Source: Pseudomonas chlororaphis (GTDB lineage: Bacteria; Pseudomonadota; Gammaproteobacteria; Pseudomonadales; Pseudomonadaceae). Taken from it: DNA of 64,000 nt. The notes beneath the pieces are model-generated. The model did not search any database, was not told where the DNA came from, and saw only the letters and a program-made list of their open reading frames with translations. Where the stretch lies: the NCBI RefSeq assembly GCF_000783395.1, contig NZ_JSFK01000003.1, forward strand, positions 496,135 to 560,134, written 5' to 3'. Below, one piece after another: positions 18,016 through 27,668 of this stretch (positions are counted from its first letter, which is position 1; every line of letters starts with the position of its first letter). A program made the translations under genes and the position numbers.

Positions 18016-21000
18016 ATGGGTGTAATGGAGCAATATGTTGATGAGTTTGATTTTATTTCGGCCGATGAATATTCCGCGTTAAAGCGCGCGTTCAAGGCGT
18101 TTTCCGGTTCTGCAGAATATGCAATGTTGCTGACACTCTACGAGAAGGCTGGCCAGGCCACCAACCTCTCTGAACGGCTGCAAGTTGTAACACTCTTTCT
18201 TGAAAACTTTGAACGCTTGTCTAAGCGTAACTCTGCGCCTGCGATGGCGTTGATCGATAACGTCGCAGACAAATTGCGCGATCACGCCGCCCGCTTGACG
18301 GGCACTCTGAACATGCTCAGCGACATGTCCAGCCCGGTCCCCGCAATCATGCACTTTGTCTGGGTGGGAGGCAGTGAAGTCGGCAGTATCCAGCGCGATT
18401 ACATGAATATCTGGCGTCAGGTGCTGGCTGCCGAGAATTACCAGTTCAATCTCTGGTACGACAGCGATGCGCTGCTGGCTTTCGAGATGAATCGGGTGAT
18501 ATCCGACAGCGCCAGAGTTGATGCGATGGAATCAGGCGGGGACACAGTGACCAACCCCGGTGAACTTTCAAAGATGATCGAAGATCGTGCGCGTGTATTG
18601 AAGCGCGAGATGTTCGAGTATCTGCAACAACCGCAATGGCAAGATAAAGCTGATCAGGGCCGCATCGAGCTGATGGTGCGCGCTTACGGCAAGGACCGCA
18701 CGACACTGGAAGCCTTTCGTCAACGCTGTTTGCAAAGCCATCAGCAAATGGCCGGTAGTGACTTGCAGTTGCGTGATGTTCGCCGGGAGTTCACCGGGCA
18801 CTTTTTACAGGATGTCTATCAACGCGAAGTGTCAATGCGCGGTAACTTTGCGGCGGCAAGCGATGTTGTTCGATTACAGGCCGAATATGCCGAAGGCGGG
18901 CGTTACAGTGACATGGATTACTTGCCGCCGCTGGCTGACAGACTGGGCGGTGTCGACATCAGCGGGTTCACTGACGAGCAACGGCTGGGGGTGTTACAGC
19001 TTCTGCTCAATCATGATGAAACGTTGATGCCCGGTCGCGACCGCCTGCGCTACACCGATCACACGGACACTTTGCCTGCCGCACATCGGGAGGCACTGCT
19101 GGTCTTTGCCCGCAGCAAGCCCGGCGTCAAACATATATTTGTCGCACCGCGTGAAGTCCACAGCCCGCGACATGGTCTTCGTATGGGCGCGCAATTCAGC
19201 AGAGAGATGAACGCTTATCTGTTGGCACAGCCGCAAAGCGAGATGACGCTCGCGGTCATGCAATTGATCCGGTTCAACTATGACTGCCTCCAGGCGGTTG
19301 AGCAGGCGGTCATCGCGTCGTCGGTAGACTGGTCACAGACTGAACGATTGCTCGACGTAATAGAAAACGTCATGAACGAGAAAATCGAGCAGGGGCAACT
19401 GACGCGCACGCTACAGGATTTTCTGGGCAAGTTGAGCGAGGCGATTTTAAGTTACTACCGTGATGGTATTCGCGTCGGAGCGCGCGGCACCATTGCGCTT
19501 ACCGGACCGGGTGCGGCGGTTACCGGGATGAAAAATTATGTCGAGACTCATCTTCTGCCGCACAACGAGGTTACGGTTCAGGAGCGCTTGCGCCTGGCCG
19601 AGGGTTACAACGTTCAGACCGAAGAAGAGGCGATCTCCGGTTGGACCGTCAATGACGACGCAGAGCAATGGCTGGCCAAAGAACAGGAGAAGTGGAAAAC
19701 CGGCAAGCTCAAATCACGCTACACCGGCCAATTGGCGGATCTGCTTCAGCCGCAGCAGACGCTGACGTTCAAACAAGGCTGGCCTGTGGTGGGCGGTAAA
19801 CCGGTGCTGCTGACGTCGGTCCTGCAACAATTGATGGATGATCTGGGCGAGCCCTTTGTGCGAGCCATGAGGGACAAGCTGAGTGGTGATATCACCTTCA
19901 CCAAACCCTTCTCCATCGGTTTCGAAAATCGGCAGTTGATCCTTGCGCAACCTGTGCGCGAACTGCCCGTTTCCCATGGCGCCGAATCCTCCAGCAATCT
20001 CAATGAACTGCTCAGCCGCATTGCCCATGATTCCCTGCCGCTTGAACAACTCAGCCCGTTGCTGCGCGTTATGCTCGGGGGTATTTTCGGCGCGACTAGT
20101 CTGGACGACGCCAGCTTTGCCAGCGCCTGGCAAACCGTGCGCGACCTTGCTGTCCAGACTGATGGCGACGGTATTTTCGCGCGTTATGATGCGGTTGAAG
20201 AAGCCCTGCGCCAGCGGCAGTCGCCCGACTTCGAGGCCGGGCTGGCGCGTGGACAAGCGCATGACGTCCTGACGGCCCGCGAACTCAAGGTTCAGGCATT
20301 GTTTGCCCCACTGACCTTGCGCCAATGGGGCGAACGTATCGGGCAGATCACTCGCACCGCGCAAGCTGAATACCGTTCGCGGATTCTCCAGCGCAGTGCG
20401 CAGGTGCGCGAGATGTTCGTCGAGGCCGGCGCGACCTCGGCCCGGCAACTGTCGCAGGATTTGCTGATGCACACGCCCAGTGATCCGGGGCGTCGGTGTT
20501 ATCCGCTGGCGTTGCTGATGGGCGCAGCGGTGGCTGCCGGCGAGTCGGCCGAACGGACACTGGTGGGGCATGTCGCCACGGCCAACGTCAACCATCACGA
20601 GCCGGGTTCACAGGCATTGCTCAGTGCGTTGAACGAACTGCGAGCCTTGCCCACCAGTGCCATCGGAGAGTCCCGTGGCTTGCAGAGTCTGGACTCGGTC
20701 ATAAAGATACTGGCGGCGAAAAGTGCATCCACCGTTCTGTTGCTCGACACCGGCGATCACGCCTTGCTGGTGGCCAAAGTGCAGGCAGGAGGCCAATTCG
20801 TCTACCGATTCTATGACCCGAACTTTGCCATTTATGCGTTCGCCGAAGGTGCGCAGGTGAAACTTGGCGTCGAGCGTTATCTGAGCGCCGGCGACAGTGC
20901 ACTGGCCAGGCTCTACGGTCTGGGCGACATGGCCGGGGCGCGATTCAACGTGATCGAGTTGAACACCGAGGCATTGGCGGCCCGCACGCTATCGACGGGG

Positions 21001-24000
21001 TTGCCCCTGGACAGTTTTTTGCGCATTCCTTCGCGTGATTCACACAGTGTCTCGGTCTGGACAAAGCAGGCCGTGGCGCGTCAGCGTTCGCTCAGCGAAA
21101 ACGCGCGGATGGGTGCCAGCCTGGCGCAAGTGGATGCGCGCTACTGGGCGCAAGCGTTTGATCAGGCCATGCAGCAGTTGCGTAGCGAACACTCGCTGGG
21201 GCGTGAATATCTGCCGTTGCTGGAAACGCTCAAACCTCAGGCGAACGGCGACTTTTCGCTGACGTTGGTCGACGCGCAGAATCCGCATCAGGTGCGAACA
21301 GTGAGGACGGCGGACCCGCGCTTCACCCAGCTCAAGCAACATCTGCATCAGAGCGTGAAGGCAGGCAAACCCAGTGGCCCGGCCGAGGCGGATGGAGGCA
21401 GCCGCTTGAGTTTTGCCTTTGCGATCCAGACGCTGATCAGCGAAATGCGCCATCGTGAGGAACAGGCCGGTAACCCGTTGCCAGCCTTGTCGATTGCGTT
21501 GCAGGTTCAGGTTTACGTCAGCTATGCGCAGTTGGGTTTTGGTGTGCTCAGCGATACCGCGCAGATGATCAACCTGGTGCGGCAAGTGGTGGCCAGTGAA
21601 CAGGCGTTGGTCTTGCGCCAGTCGTCGTTGTCCGGGCGTGTGCTCGGTCGGGCGGCAACTGGCGTTGGTTTCGCGTTTTCGCTGGTCAACATCGGCTTCG
21701 ACATTCACAACCTTTCACTGGCGAAAAATCACGAGCAGCGCTCACGCTTCTCAACATCTCTGGCGTTCAACGCAGTGGCATTGGGACTGGATGTTGTGGC
21801 ATTGGCGGCAGGAGGAACGGTAGGGGCAGCGGCGGCATTTCTGTCTGTGCCGTTGCTCGGTATCGGCATCGGTGCCACTGCCATCGCCAGCAATCTCGGG
21901 CAGATTGCCGACAAGGCAACCGCGGTGGGCAATCATTTGCGTGCCATCCACAACGCTTACAAACCGGGCGCTTTCACTGTCGCAGAGGGTGTGTTGCAGT
22001 TCCCGCCAGAAGCGGTGATCACTCACCTGGATCTGCAGGACAGGCGGGTTCGTTTTGACAGCCAGCGCTTTTATCCATGGGGCGGTGGCGCACTCGAGTT
22101 GCCGCAATACAATGATGACCCGAAGCAGATACACCATGCCCTCAATATCCGGCAGGCTTTTGGTTTTCCCGAGAGCACCGCGCTGAATATCCAAGGGACT
22201 GCCGCACTGCATACCGTGGTGTTGCCCTGCACACCGCTTTGTTATTACGGCTACGAATATCAACTGGGAGGTGCGGGCTATGTGTACGAGCCGCTGCCGG
22301 GAGAGCAAGTAGGGCCGCGCCACGCCAGTGAAATGCCTGAGCCACACTGGTACTCGGTTTTCAATCCGTTCACGGCGCTGGGCGATACGCTGACGACCCA
22401 TCTGGATACGCGCATCCACACACGCTATCCGCAATTGCGCAACACTATGGCGGACAAGCTGGAATACGACGAGCAGGGCAACCGGCGTTTTTACCTGCAC
22501 AGCACGCCGTCGTTAAAACACATCCTCTACAAGCTGCATCCGGTCTACAAACCCACAACGATCAGCGTGCAACTGGATGAGTATGTACGCCAATTAGTGG
22601 TTCCTACCTTGCCGCAGGAGTGTCAGCAAAAGCTGTCCTACGAAATTTCCGCCACATCAGGCCGCTGCCAGCTGCGTCTGACGCCGGGATTACGAGCAGT
22701 AACGTTCAATGGCGCAGGCCAATGGCTGGTGCATGCACCTTGGGTCGACATCGAGCAGGTCAGTTTCAACGACGGACCAACGATGGATGACGGCGTCAAG
22801 CGGATGTATCTGGCGGGGCGTCAACTAACGGTCGACGGTATCGTGCTGTCGGCGTTCGAGGGGCTGGTCGAGCTGGCCGGGGGAGAGTTGTATCAACTGG
22901 ACTGGCAACGCAATGCGCTGCGCCTGGTTTCGATCACCCTCGACGATGATAAAAACAGTCCGCGGGATGTCCTTGCCCACTTGCGCCAGCGAGACCATGA
23001 GGGGCGCCTGGGCACGGGTTACGTCACGCTTCACCGGTTCAAGGTTCCGTTCAATCCGGCCAGCGACGCTGTGCGCACAACGGCCTTTTACGACGTCGCT
23101 CAAAAACGCCTGTTATACGCGCGTGATCTGCCGCGCGAGGTCAACGACGGCCTGATGCTGGGCGCCGCCAACGCTGCCCATGCATGGTTTTATCATCCTG
23201 ACCATGCCACGGTCTGGCGCGTCGATGTGATCACCGGCCTGGTCGTGCATCGTTATCGGTTACTGAGTGTGGAACCCGGTACGAAAATCAGCGCTTTCGC
23301 GCAACTGGCGGATGGCACTCTGCGAGTTTCACAGCAGTTGGTTGAGCAAACATCCGTGAGCGTGCGCACGACACTGCAATTCCAACTGGCCGATCGCGAA
23401 GTGACACTGACAGACATCAACCTGTGGTCACCCGGCCTGGAAAACTCTTTCCTCAAGCCCGAGGAGGGGACGAGGATCGCGTTCTTCCGCCATCGCCAGA
23501 AACAGCGTCGTCCCTACGCGGACGAGACCCCCGGCATGGCTTCGCCCATCAGCACCTGGAGCTACGCGCCGTACATTCACGCCCGTGCCTGGTCCTTCGA
23601 TCGGCTGCTCGAGCGGGCATGGATTGCCGCGCATCACGACAGGTACTTCCGGGCTGATGTCGACAGTGACGCGGACCGGGTGATGTTGATACCTCGATCC
23701 GCTGATCCCGCCGCTGCGCTGCTGTTTTACAGCAAGCAAAATCAAATGCTCAGTCATGGCATCGAGCTGCGTGACAACGTGCCATGGCACAAGGCACTCG
23801 CGAAAAATGTGATTGACGTGACGCGTGTTGGCGAAAGCTACCTGGCCACTCAGAGTGACGGGCGACTGTTCGAAATCGATCTCGGCGTCAAGGATGACAA
23901 CTGGTTGTCCGAACTTGATAGAAATGTTCTGAAGTTTGTCGGCCTCGGTCAGCGTTGGCTGCAACAAAATCCCGATTGGCTGGCGGCGTTACCGGCCCTG

Positions 24001-25176
24001 GCCAAGGAATACCGCAGCGCCGCGTTTGCGATCATCGGCCTGCGTGCACAAGTGGGTCAGACGTATCTGCCAGTTTGGTGTATTGACGAAAAGCTTGTGC
24101 TGATGGACGCAATGGGCAGCCACGAGCTCATGTTGCTGGGGCTGACGCCCGACCGGCAGGCGGTTTGGCTGCTTGATGTTACTTCCGGGCAGCTGTGGCG
24201 CCAGACGCTGGTCCGCCTCGAACAGGTGCGCATGGCGTTCGGCAGCGGCAGCTTATTACGGCATCGCCAGGCGTTGCCACAGGCCGAGCGTGTGTGGTCA
24301 TCGTGGGCGTTTTGCGAAGTGCTGCCGCATGGCGACGGGCTGCTCGGGCGTACCCGCGAAGGTTTGACGCTGCAATTGCAGGATCAGCAACCGGCGCGAA
24401 TTGTCAGCATGGAAAACCGCTGGTCATACATCAGTGGCCAGACACCTGCGCAATTGCAGGAGCGTTTGAAGCAACGGCTGGAAGGGCAGGCCCATGCCGC
24501 GTTTATCCCTGTCGAAAACACCGGCAATCGATACCAATACTATGTTCCAGGGCTTGATCGACTATTCGATGTGTCCGCACGGGACGATGGAAAATGGGCG
24601 ACGTTTCTCGGTACGCGTGACGGGGCCAATCCGCTGCTGTTCGACCCGATTGACCAATTGATCTTCAGCGCCGGGACGGCCGATGGCGTTGGGTTGCCGG
24701 ACAGTTACGCGCACCGTGACGAGGAGGTCATGGTGCTGGAAGTGAGTGACGACTTCACCGCGGTGCAGCCATTGCTTGCGGACAGTGTCGAAAGGTTGAT
24801 TCTGACCTTCGGTTCGCGCACGGAAGGCTATCGGATATCGGCCGAAACCTGGCAGCGTCTTGATTGCATCGTTGTTGATGTACGGCGCCCATCCGGGGAG
24901 CAGAAGTTGGAACCTGGCTCGTTGGTGCTGGATATGCCTGAGTGCGGGCATTGGCTGATGTCGCGAGTCGATAAGCACTTGGTGCTCGCTGATCTGGACA
25001 ATGGTCACAGTCTGATCGTTCGCGGGATCGAAGAGCAGGGGGCATGCGAGCTGGCGGTCAGAATCGCTGGCCGTCAGTACCTGTGCGCACTCGAGCAATG
25101 GTTGAAAGCCTTTGCGAGCGTACAGGGTAATGACGTTATTGCCAGCCTGGCGGTGGTGGCTGAACGTTTGCCCTGA
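18016..25176 (+). CDS. TcdA/TcdB-like glycosyltransferase toxin with C58-like protease
   Basis: A 2386-residue toxin-like protein. Residues about 108-420 look like the GT-A glucosyltransferase of large clostridial toxins: HFVWVGG with W116, FNLWYDSDAL, and the metal-binding DXD motif in GGRYSDMDYLPPL (D299, D301). Residues about 820-940 carry a papain-like triad as in YopT/C58 domains: C828 in RRCYPLALLMG, H915 in DTGDHALLV and D934 in RFYDPN. A hydrophobic pore/translocation-like region spans about 1205-1300. The last 1000 residues are beta-rich with propeller-like strands and no clostridial choline-binding repeats. Lymphostatin LifA/Efa1 combines the first two activities. No signal peptide and no type I secretion genes are nearby. 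The start is ATG 18016 with GGAT upstream. Targets are unknown; a host-cell or insect-directed role is inference. Confidence 0.85.
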   Translation: MGVMEQYVDEFDFISADEYSALKRAFKAFSGSAEYAMLLTLYEKAGQATNLSERLQVVTLFLENFERLSKRNSAPAMALIDNVADKLRDHAARLTGTLNMLSDMSSPVPAIMHFVWVGGSEVGSIQRDYMNIWRQVLAAENYQFNLWYDSDALLAFEMNRVISDSARVDAMESGGDTVTNPGELSKMIEDRARVLKREMFEYLQQPQWQDKADQGRIELMVRAYGKDRTTLEAFRQRCLQSHQQMAGSDLQLRDVRREFTGHFLQDVYQREVSMRGNFAAASDVVRLQAEYAEGGRYSDMDYLPPLADRLGGVDISGFTDEQRLGVLQLLLNHDETLMPGRDRLRYTDHTDTLPAAHREALLVFARSKPGVKHIFVAPREVHSPRHGLRMGAQFSREMNAYLLAQPQSEMTLAVMQLIRFNYDCLQAVEQAVIASSVDWSQTERLLDVIENVMNEKIEQGQLTRTLQDFLGKLSEAILSYYRDGIRVGARGTIALTGPGAAVTGMKNYVETHLLPHNEVTVQERLRLAEGYNVQTEEEAISGWTVNDDAEQWLAKEQEKWKTGKLKSRYTGQLADLLQPQQTLTFKQGWPVVGGKPVLLTSVLQQLMDDLGEPFVRAMRDKLSGDITFTKPFSIGFENRQLILAQPVRELPVSHGAESSSNLNELLSRIAHDSLPLEQLSPLLRVMLGGIFGATSLDDASFASAWQTVRDLAVQTDGDGIFARYDAVEEALRQRQSPDFEAGLARGQAHDVLTARELKVQALFAPLTLRQWGERIGQITRTAQAEYRSRILQRSAQVREMFVEAGATSARQLSQDLLMHTPSDPGRRCYPLALLMGAAVAAGESAERTLVGHVATANVNHHEPGSQALLSALNELRALPTSAIGESRGLQSLDSVIKILAAKSASTVLLLDTGDHALLVAKVQAGGQFVYRFYDPNFAIYAFAEGAQVKLGVERYLSAGDSALARLYGLGDMAGARFNVIELNTEALAARTLSTGLPLDSFLRIPSRDSHSVSVWTKQAVARQRSLSENARMGASLAQVDARYWAQAFDQAMQQLRSEHSLGREYLPLLETLKPQANGDFSLTLVDAQNPHQVRTVRTADPRFTQLKQHLHQSVKAGKPSGPAEADGGSRLSFAFAIQTLISEMRHREEQAGNPLPALSIALQVQVYVSYAQLGFGVLSDTAQMINLVRQVVASEQALVLRQSSLSGRVLGRAATGVGFAFSLVNIGFDIHNLSLAKNHEQRSRFSTSLAFNAVALGLDVVALAAGGTVGAAAAFLSVPLLGIGIGATAIASNLGQIADKATAVGNHLRAIHNAYKPGAFTVAEGVLQFPPEAVITHLDLQDRRVRFDSQRFYPWGGGALELPQYNDDPKQIHHALNIRQAFGFPESTALNIQGTAALHTVVLPCTPLCYYGYEYQLGGAGYVYEPLPGEQVGPRHASEMPEPHWYSVFNPFTALGDTLTTHLDTRIHTRYPQLRNTMADKLEYDEQGNRRFYLHSTPSLKHILYKLHPVYKPTTISVQLDEYVRQLVVPTLPQECQQKLSYEISATSGRCQLRLTPGLRAVTFNGAGQWLVHAPWVDIEQVSFNDGPTMDDGVKRMYLAGRQLTVDGIVLSAFEGLVELAGGELYQLDWQRNALRLVSITLDDDKNSPRDVLAHLRQRDHEGRLGTGYVTLHRFKVPFNPASDAVRTTAFYDVAQKRLLYARDLPREVNDGLMLGAANAAHAWFYHPDHATVWRVDVITGLVVHRYRLLSVEPGTKISAFAQLADGTLRVSQQLVEQTSVSVRTTLQFQLADREVTLTDINLWSPGLENSFLKPEEGTRIAFFRHRQKQRRPYADETPGMASPISTWSYAPYIHARAWSFDRLLERAWIAAHHDRYFRADVDSDADRVMLIPRSADPAAALLFYSKQNQMLSHGIELRDNVPWHKALAKNVIDVTRVGESYLATQSDGRLFEIDLGVKDDNWLSELDRNVLKFVGLGQRWLQQNPDWLAALPALAKEYRSAAFAIIGLRAQVGQTYLPVWCIDEKLVLMDAMGSHELMLLGLTPDRQAVWLLDVTSGQLWRQTLVRLEQVRMAFGSGSLLRHRQALPQAERVWSSWAFCEVLPHGDGLLGRTREGLTLQLQDQQPARIVSMENRWSYISGQTPAQLQERLKQRLEGQAHAAFIPVENTGNRYQYYVPGLDRLFDVSARDDGKWATFLGTRDGANPLLFDPIDQLIFSAGTADGVGLPDSYAHRDEEVMVLEVSDDFTAVQPLLADSVERLILTFGSRTEGYRISAETWQRLDCIVVDVRRPSGEQKLEPGSLVLDMPECGHWLMSRVDKHLVLADLDNGHSLIVRGIEEQGACELAVRIAGRQYLCALEQWLKAFASVQGNDVIASLAVVAERLP

Positions 25177-25199
25177 CCGGTAAATTCGTTTGAAAAGCA

Positions 25200-25231
25200 A
25201 AACGCCGCGAACGTTGTCGTTCGCGGCGTTT
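25200..25231. terminator. Bidirectional terminator
   Basis: AAACGCCGCGAAC and GTTCGCGGCGTTT form a perfect 13-base stem with a 6-base loop, A-rich on the left and TAATTTT on the right. It lies between the convergent toxin and MarC-family genes and can end both. Confidence 0.85.
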
Positions 25232-25260
25232 AATTTTGGCCGGCGCGCCAGGGACCTGCA

Positions 25261-25857
25261 TCAGGGCACCAAATAGCCTTTAATCCCGGTGAAAATGATC
25301 TGCGCTGCCAGGGCACAGACAAACAATCCCATTAAACGACTGACGATCTGCAATCCCTGATCGCCCAGAATCCGCTCGATGCGATTCGACAGGTACAGCA
25401 CCACGCCCACTGTAAAACTGGCCAGCGCAATACTGATGATCGCGGTGAGCTTGTCGTCCCAATACGGCTGGCTGACACCCATCACCAACAAGGCACCGAT
25501 GGTGCCCGGGCCAACCGTCAGCGGAATGGTCAGCGGCACGATGGTCACGTCCTGCTGCACGTTGTCGGCCTGCACCGCCGGTTTGCCCTGCGCCATGCCC
25601 AGCGCCGAAATGAACAGCACGCTGCCGGCGCCGATGCGGAATGCATCCACGGTGATGCCGAACACATCGAAAATCACCCGCCCGAACAGATACAGCAAGA
25701 CGCTGGAGACCAGCGTGGCCAACGCCACTTTCCAGGCCAGGCGCCGTTGCTCTTTGCGCGAGTAACCGCGGGTCAGACTGATAAAACAGGACAGCACGAA
25801 GAACGGGCTGTAGAGCACCAGCATCTTCAGGTAAACGCTGAACAACACGTGGAGCAT
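25261..25857 (-). CDS. MarC family membrane protein
   Basis: An inner-membrane protein of 198 residues with six predicted helices, of the MarC/YhgN family (UPF0056). Recognisable segments are MLVLYSPFFVLSCFISLT at the start, TIPLTVGPGTIGALLVMG in the middle and RLMGLFVCALAAQIIFTGI at the end. The family's transport role is unproven; it was once linked to multidrug resistance, but this was not supported. ATG at 25857 is chosen from the usual family start; 25872 is an in-frame alternative. It is an ordinary core-type gene placed between two accessory units. Confidence 0.85.
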   Translation of the reverse strand: MLHVLFSVYLKMLVLYSPFFVLSCFISLTRGYSRKEQRRLAWKVALATLVSSVLLYLFGRVIFDVFGITVDAFRIGAGSVLFISALGMAQGKPAVQADNVQQDVTIVPLTIPLTVGPGTIGALLVMGVSQPYWDDKLTAIISIALASFTVGVVLYLSNRIERILGDQGLQIVSRLMGLFVCALAAQIIFTGIKGYLVP

Positions 25858-26058
25858 GGTTTCGGCTCGCATCCAGAGTAGGTGGGGCGGAGTCTATCAG
25901 TTGCTCTATTGTCTGTGGATGTCGAGATTGGAATATTCTGAGCAAAGTTGATTTTATGTAGCGATATAGGCGTTGTTGTGCTTGTGATTATTTGTTCTGG
26001 ATATCGTGTTACAAGTTTGTGTTTGTCGGTGTTTATATGTTTGGTTATTGTCTGTTTT

Positions 26059-26079
26059 GCAAGTTCAAGAGGAACTTGC
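26059..26079 (+). promoter_or_regulatory. Leader hairpin before three-paralogue cassette
   Basis: GCAAGTTC and GAACTTGC form a perfect 8-base stem with a 5-base loop, 25 bases before the ATG at 26104. The region 25873-26103 is strongly AT-rich and should contain the cassette promoter; no single -10/-35 pair could be chosen with confidence. Confidence 0.45.
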
Positions 26080-26103
26080 CTTTAATGTTAATAAGGAATT
26101 TTT

Positions 26104-26892
26104 ATGAATAATCAAATTGTCAGTAGTAACTACGTAGCTGCGTGCGTTAAAAGTCTTCAAGAATATGATCTGGGTGAGCCACTGGTTATTAACTCTCGTG
26201 CCTATGCCATGCCCGGTGATGAAGTTGAAGCCCCGACGAAGGGCTCGATTGCAGGTGAAGGTATTATTTCCTTCAGCGGCAATCTGTCCGGTGTCAATCG
26301 CTCTGATGCACAGAATGCTTTTCTGTATGCCACGCTTGCAGCGAACAAACGCTATCCACTCGATAGTCAGGGTGTGGAGTGGTACACGCTGTTTCGTGAG
26401 GTCATGACTAATGCTGGCTGGGCACCGACCAGCAAATACTTCAGTGATATGCAAGTTTCCGGAACCAGTGTGCGCATGGACAAGCTGGTACTGGAAATTC
26501 TTGGCTCGGTGATTGCGGGCGTGGCCGTGCCGGGGCCGGCGACTGCTCTGATGTTGAAAGTGGCCGGCGATGCAATTGCGGCTCTGCAGAAACGCGATAC
26601 AGCACTGACGCTTTATGAGCGTAACCTCCTGCAACATGGTGTTTGTGGCGTAACGGCGGGTGCATGTACCGAAGTCAACGGCGTGACGGTTTTCGCTATT
26701 GGTGCAGTACGTTTTCAGCGTAAGAATACTTCCACCAAAGTGATGTTTGTAGATGTGGATGTCCGCAACGTCGATCTCTATCGTGGTGAAGCAACTTTTG
26801 AAAAGAATGACTTGCTCGCTGCAGCCGCTCGTGACGTCATTGCACAAAAACTGGTCAATCATCTGACCAAGAAACTCGAATACGATATTTAA
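26104..26892 (+). CDS. Unknown protein, paralogue 1 of tandem cassette
   Basis: Not a family I recognise. 262 residues, no signal peptide. A mildly hydrophobic Gly/Ala-rich segment (LGSVIAGVAVPGPATALML) lies near residues 137-155. It shares a pattern with the next two proteins: an Ala/Leu-rich helix ending in AANK, then W93-Y-x(2)-F-x(8)-G105-W106, a Ser/Gly linker, a Leu-rich helix, a beta-rich domain, and a C-terminal end in KLEYDI (compare LEDLDI in the third protein). AAGGA precedes the ATG by 6-7 bases. The 59 bases to the next gene hold an SD (GGAGGG) and no obvious promoter, so the three are likely one transcript. Confidence 0.7.
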   Translation: MNNQIVSSNYVAACVKSLQEYDLGEPLVINSRAYAMPGDEVEAPTKGSIAGEGIISFSGNLSGVNRSDAQNAFLYATLAANKRYPLDSQGVEWYTLFREVMTNAGWAPTSKYFSDMQVSGTSVRMDKLVLEILGSVIAGVAVPGPATALMLKVAGDAIAALQKRDTALTLYERNLLQHGVCGVTAGACTEVNGVTVFAIGAVRFQRKNTSTKVMFVDVDVRNVDLYRGEATFEKNDLLAAAARDVIAQKLVNHLTKKLEYDI

Positions 26893-26951
26893 TATAAGTG
26901 TTCAAAGGGTGGCCGTATCTCGGCTGCCCTTTTTAATGGAGGGAACAGGCA

Positions 26952-27668
26952 ATGGAACGTGGTTATTCAGTTTTTATTGTCGGGGCAGCCATTCTCTTGG
27001 TGCCTGAGTCAGAAGATTTTGGCGGTTATGATGATGTAGTAAATTCAATATTGCTTGCGCAGTTGGTGGCAAACAAACAGGCGGAAAAAACGCCGGATAT
27101 CAATTGGTATGACGTTTATACACAAGTCCTGGATGATTTCTGGTTGCGCTATATAAAAGCGCAGGAAGATCGATATCTTGCTCCAGGCAGCGACAGTTCG
27201 GTAATTCAGGCGCTCGCTGCGGTGATGTCCAGAATGGACGTTGAGCAAGGGCAAAGAACTGCAGCGGTACTCTCTCGATTAGCGGGCGTTTCACCTGTTC
27301 ATCCCGCTATCGACTTGCTACGCACGCATATGCAAAAACCATCGACAGCGCAAAGTTCACAGGGGAGCAAACTGCATCTGCTAGTGATGGTGGCTGACAC
27401 TCCAGCGTCGTTCAGCAGTGTTTATCTCAGCCTTGAAACCGAACAGGTCCTGAGCCCCAATCCATTGACGTTACTGCACCAGGCTGAGAATGGCCAAGGT
27501 GTCCTTACGCTGCGTTATGCACAAGCAAACCTTTCAGAGGTCCTTTATGGCCTTGCTCGCGAAACCGTGTCCGGGAAAGTGAAGGACAAAATTGCCACTA
27601 ACGTTGCGTTGTTGATGCTGGATGACAAACAGCTTTCGGTTGCGCCACCACGGGAGACTGGGGCATGA
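26952..27668 (+). CDS. Unknown protein, paralogue 2 of tandem cassette
   Basis: Not recognised. 238 residues, with a strong GGAGGG ribosome site. The N-terminus YSVFIVGAAILLV looks like a beta strand followed by a loop rather than a signal. It shares with its neighbours the helix ending in VANK and W52-Y-x(2)-Y-x(7)-F63-W64, then a linker SDSSVIQALAAVMSRM and a C-terminal beta-rich half, but lacks the LE-x-D-I ending. The stop overlaps the next ATG by four bases (ATGA), indicating coupled translation with paralogue 3. Confidence 0.7.
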   Translation: MERGYSVFIVGAAILLVPESEDFGGYDDVVNSILLAQLVANKQAEKTPDINWYDVYTQVLDDFWLRYIKAQEDRYLAPGSDSSVIQALAAVMSRMDVEQGQRTAAVLSRLAGVSPVHPAIDLLRTHMQKPSTAQSSQGSKLHLLVMVADTPASFSSVYLSLETEQVLSPNPLTLLHQAENGQGVLTLRYAQANLSEVLYGLARETVSGKVKDKIATNVALLMLDDKQLSVAPPRETGA

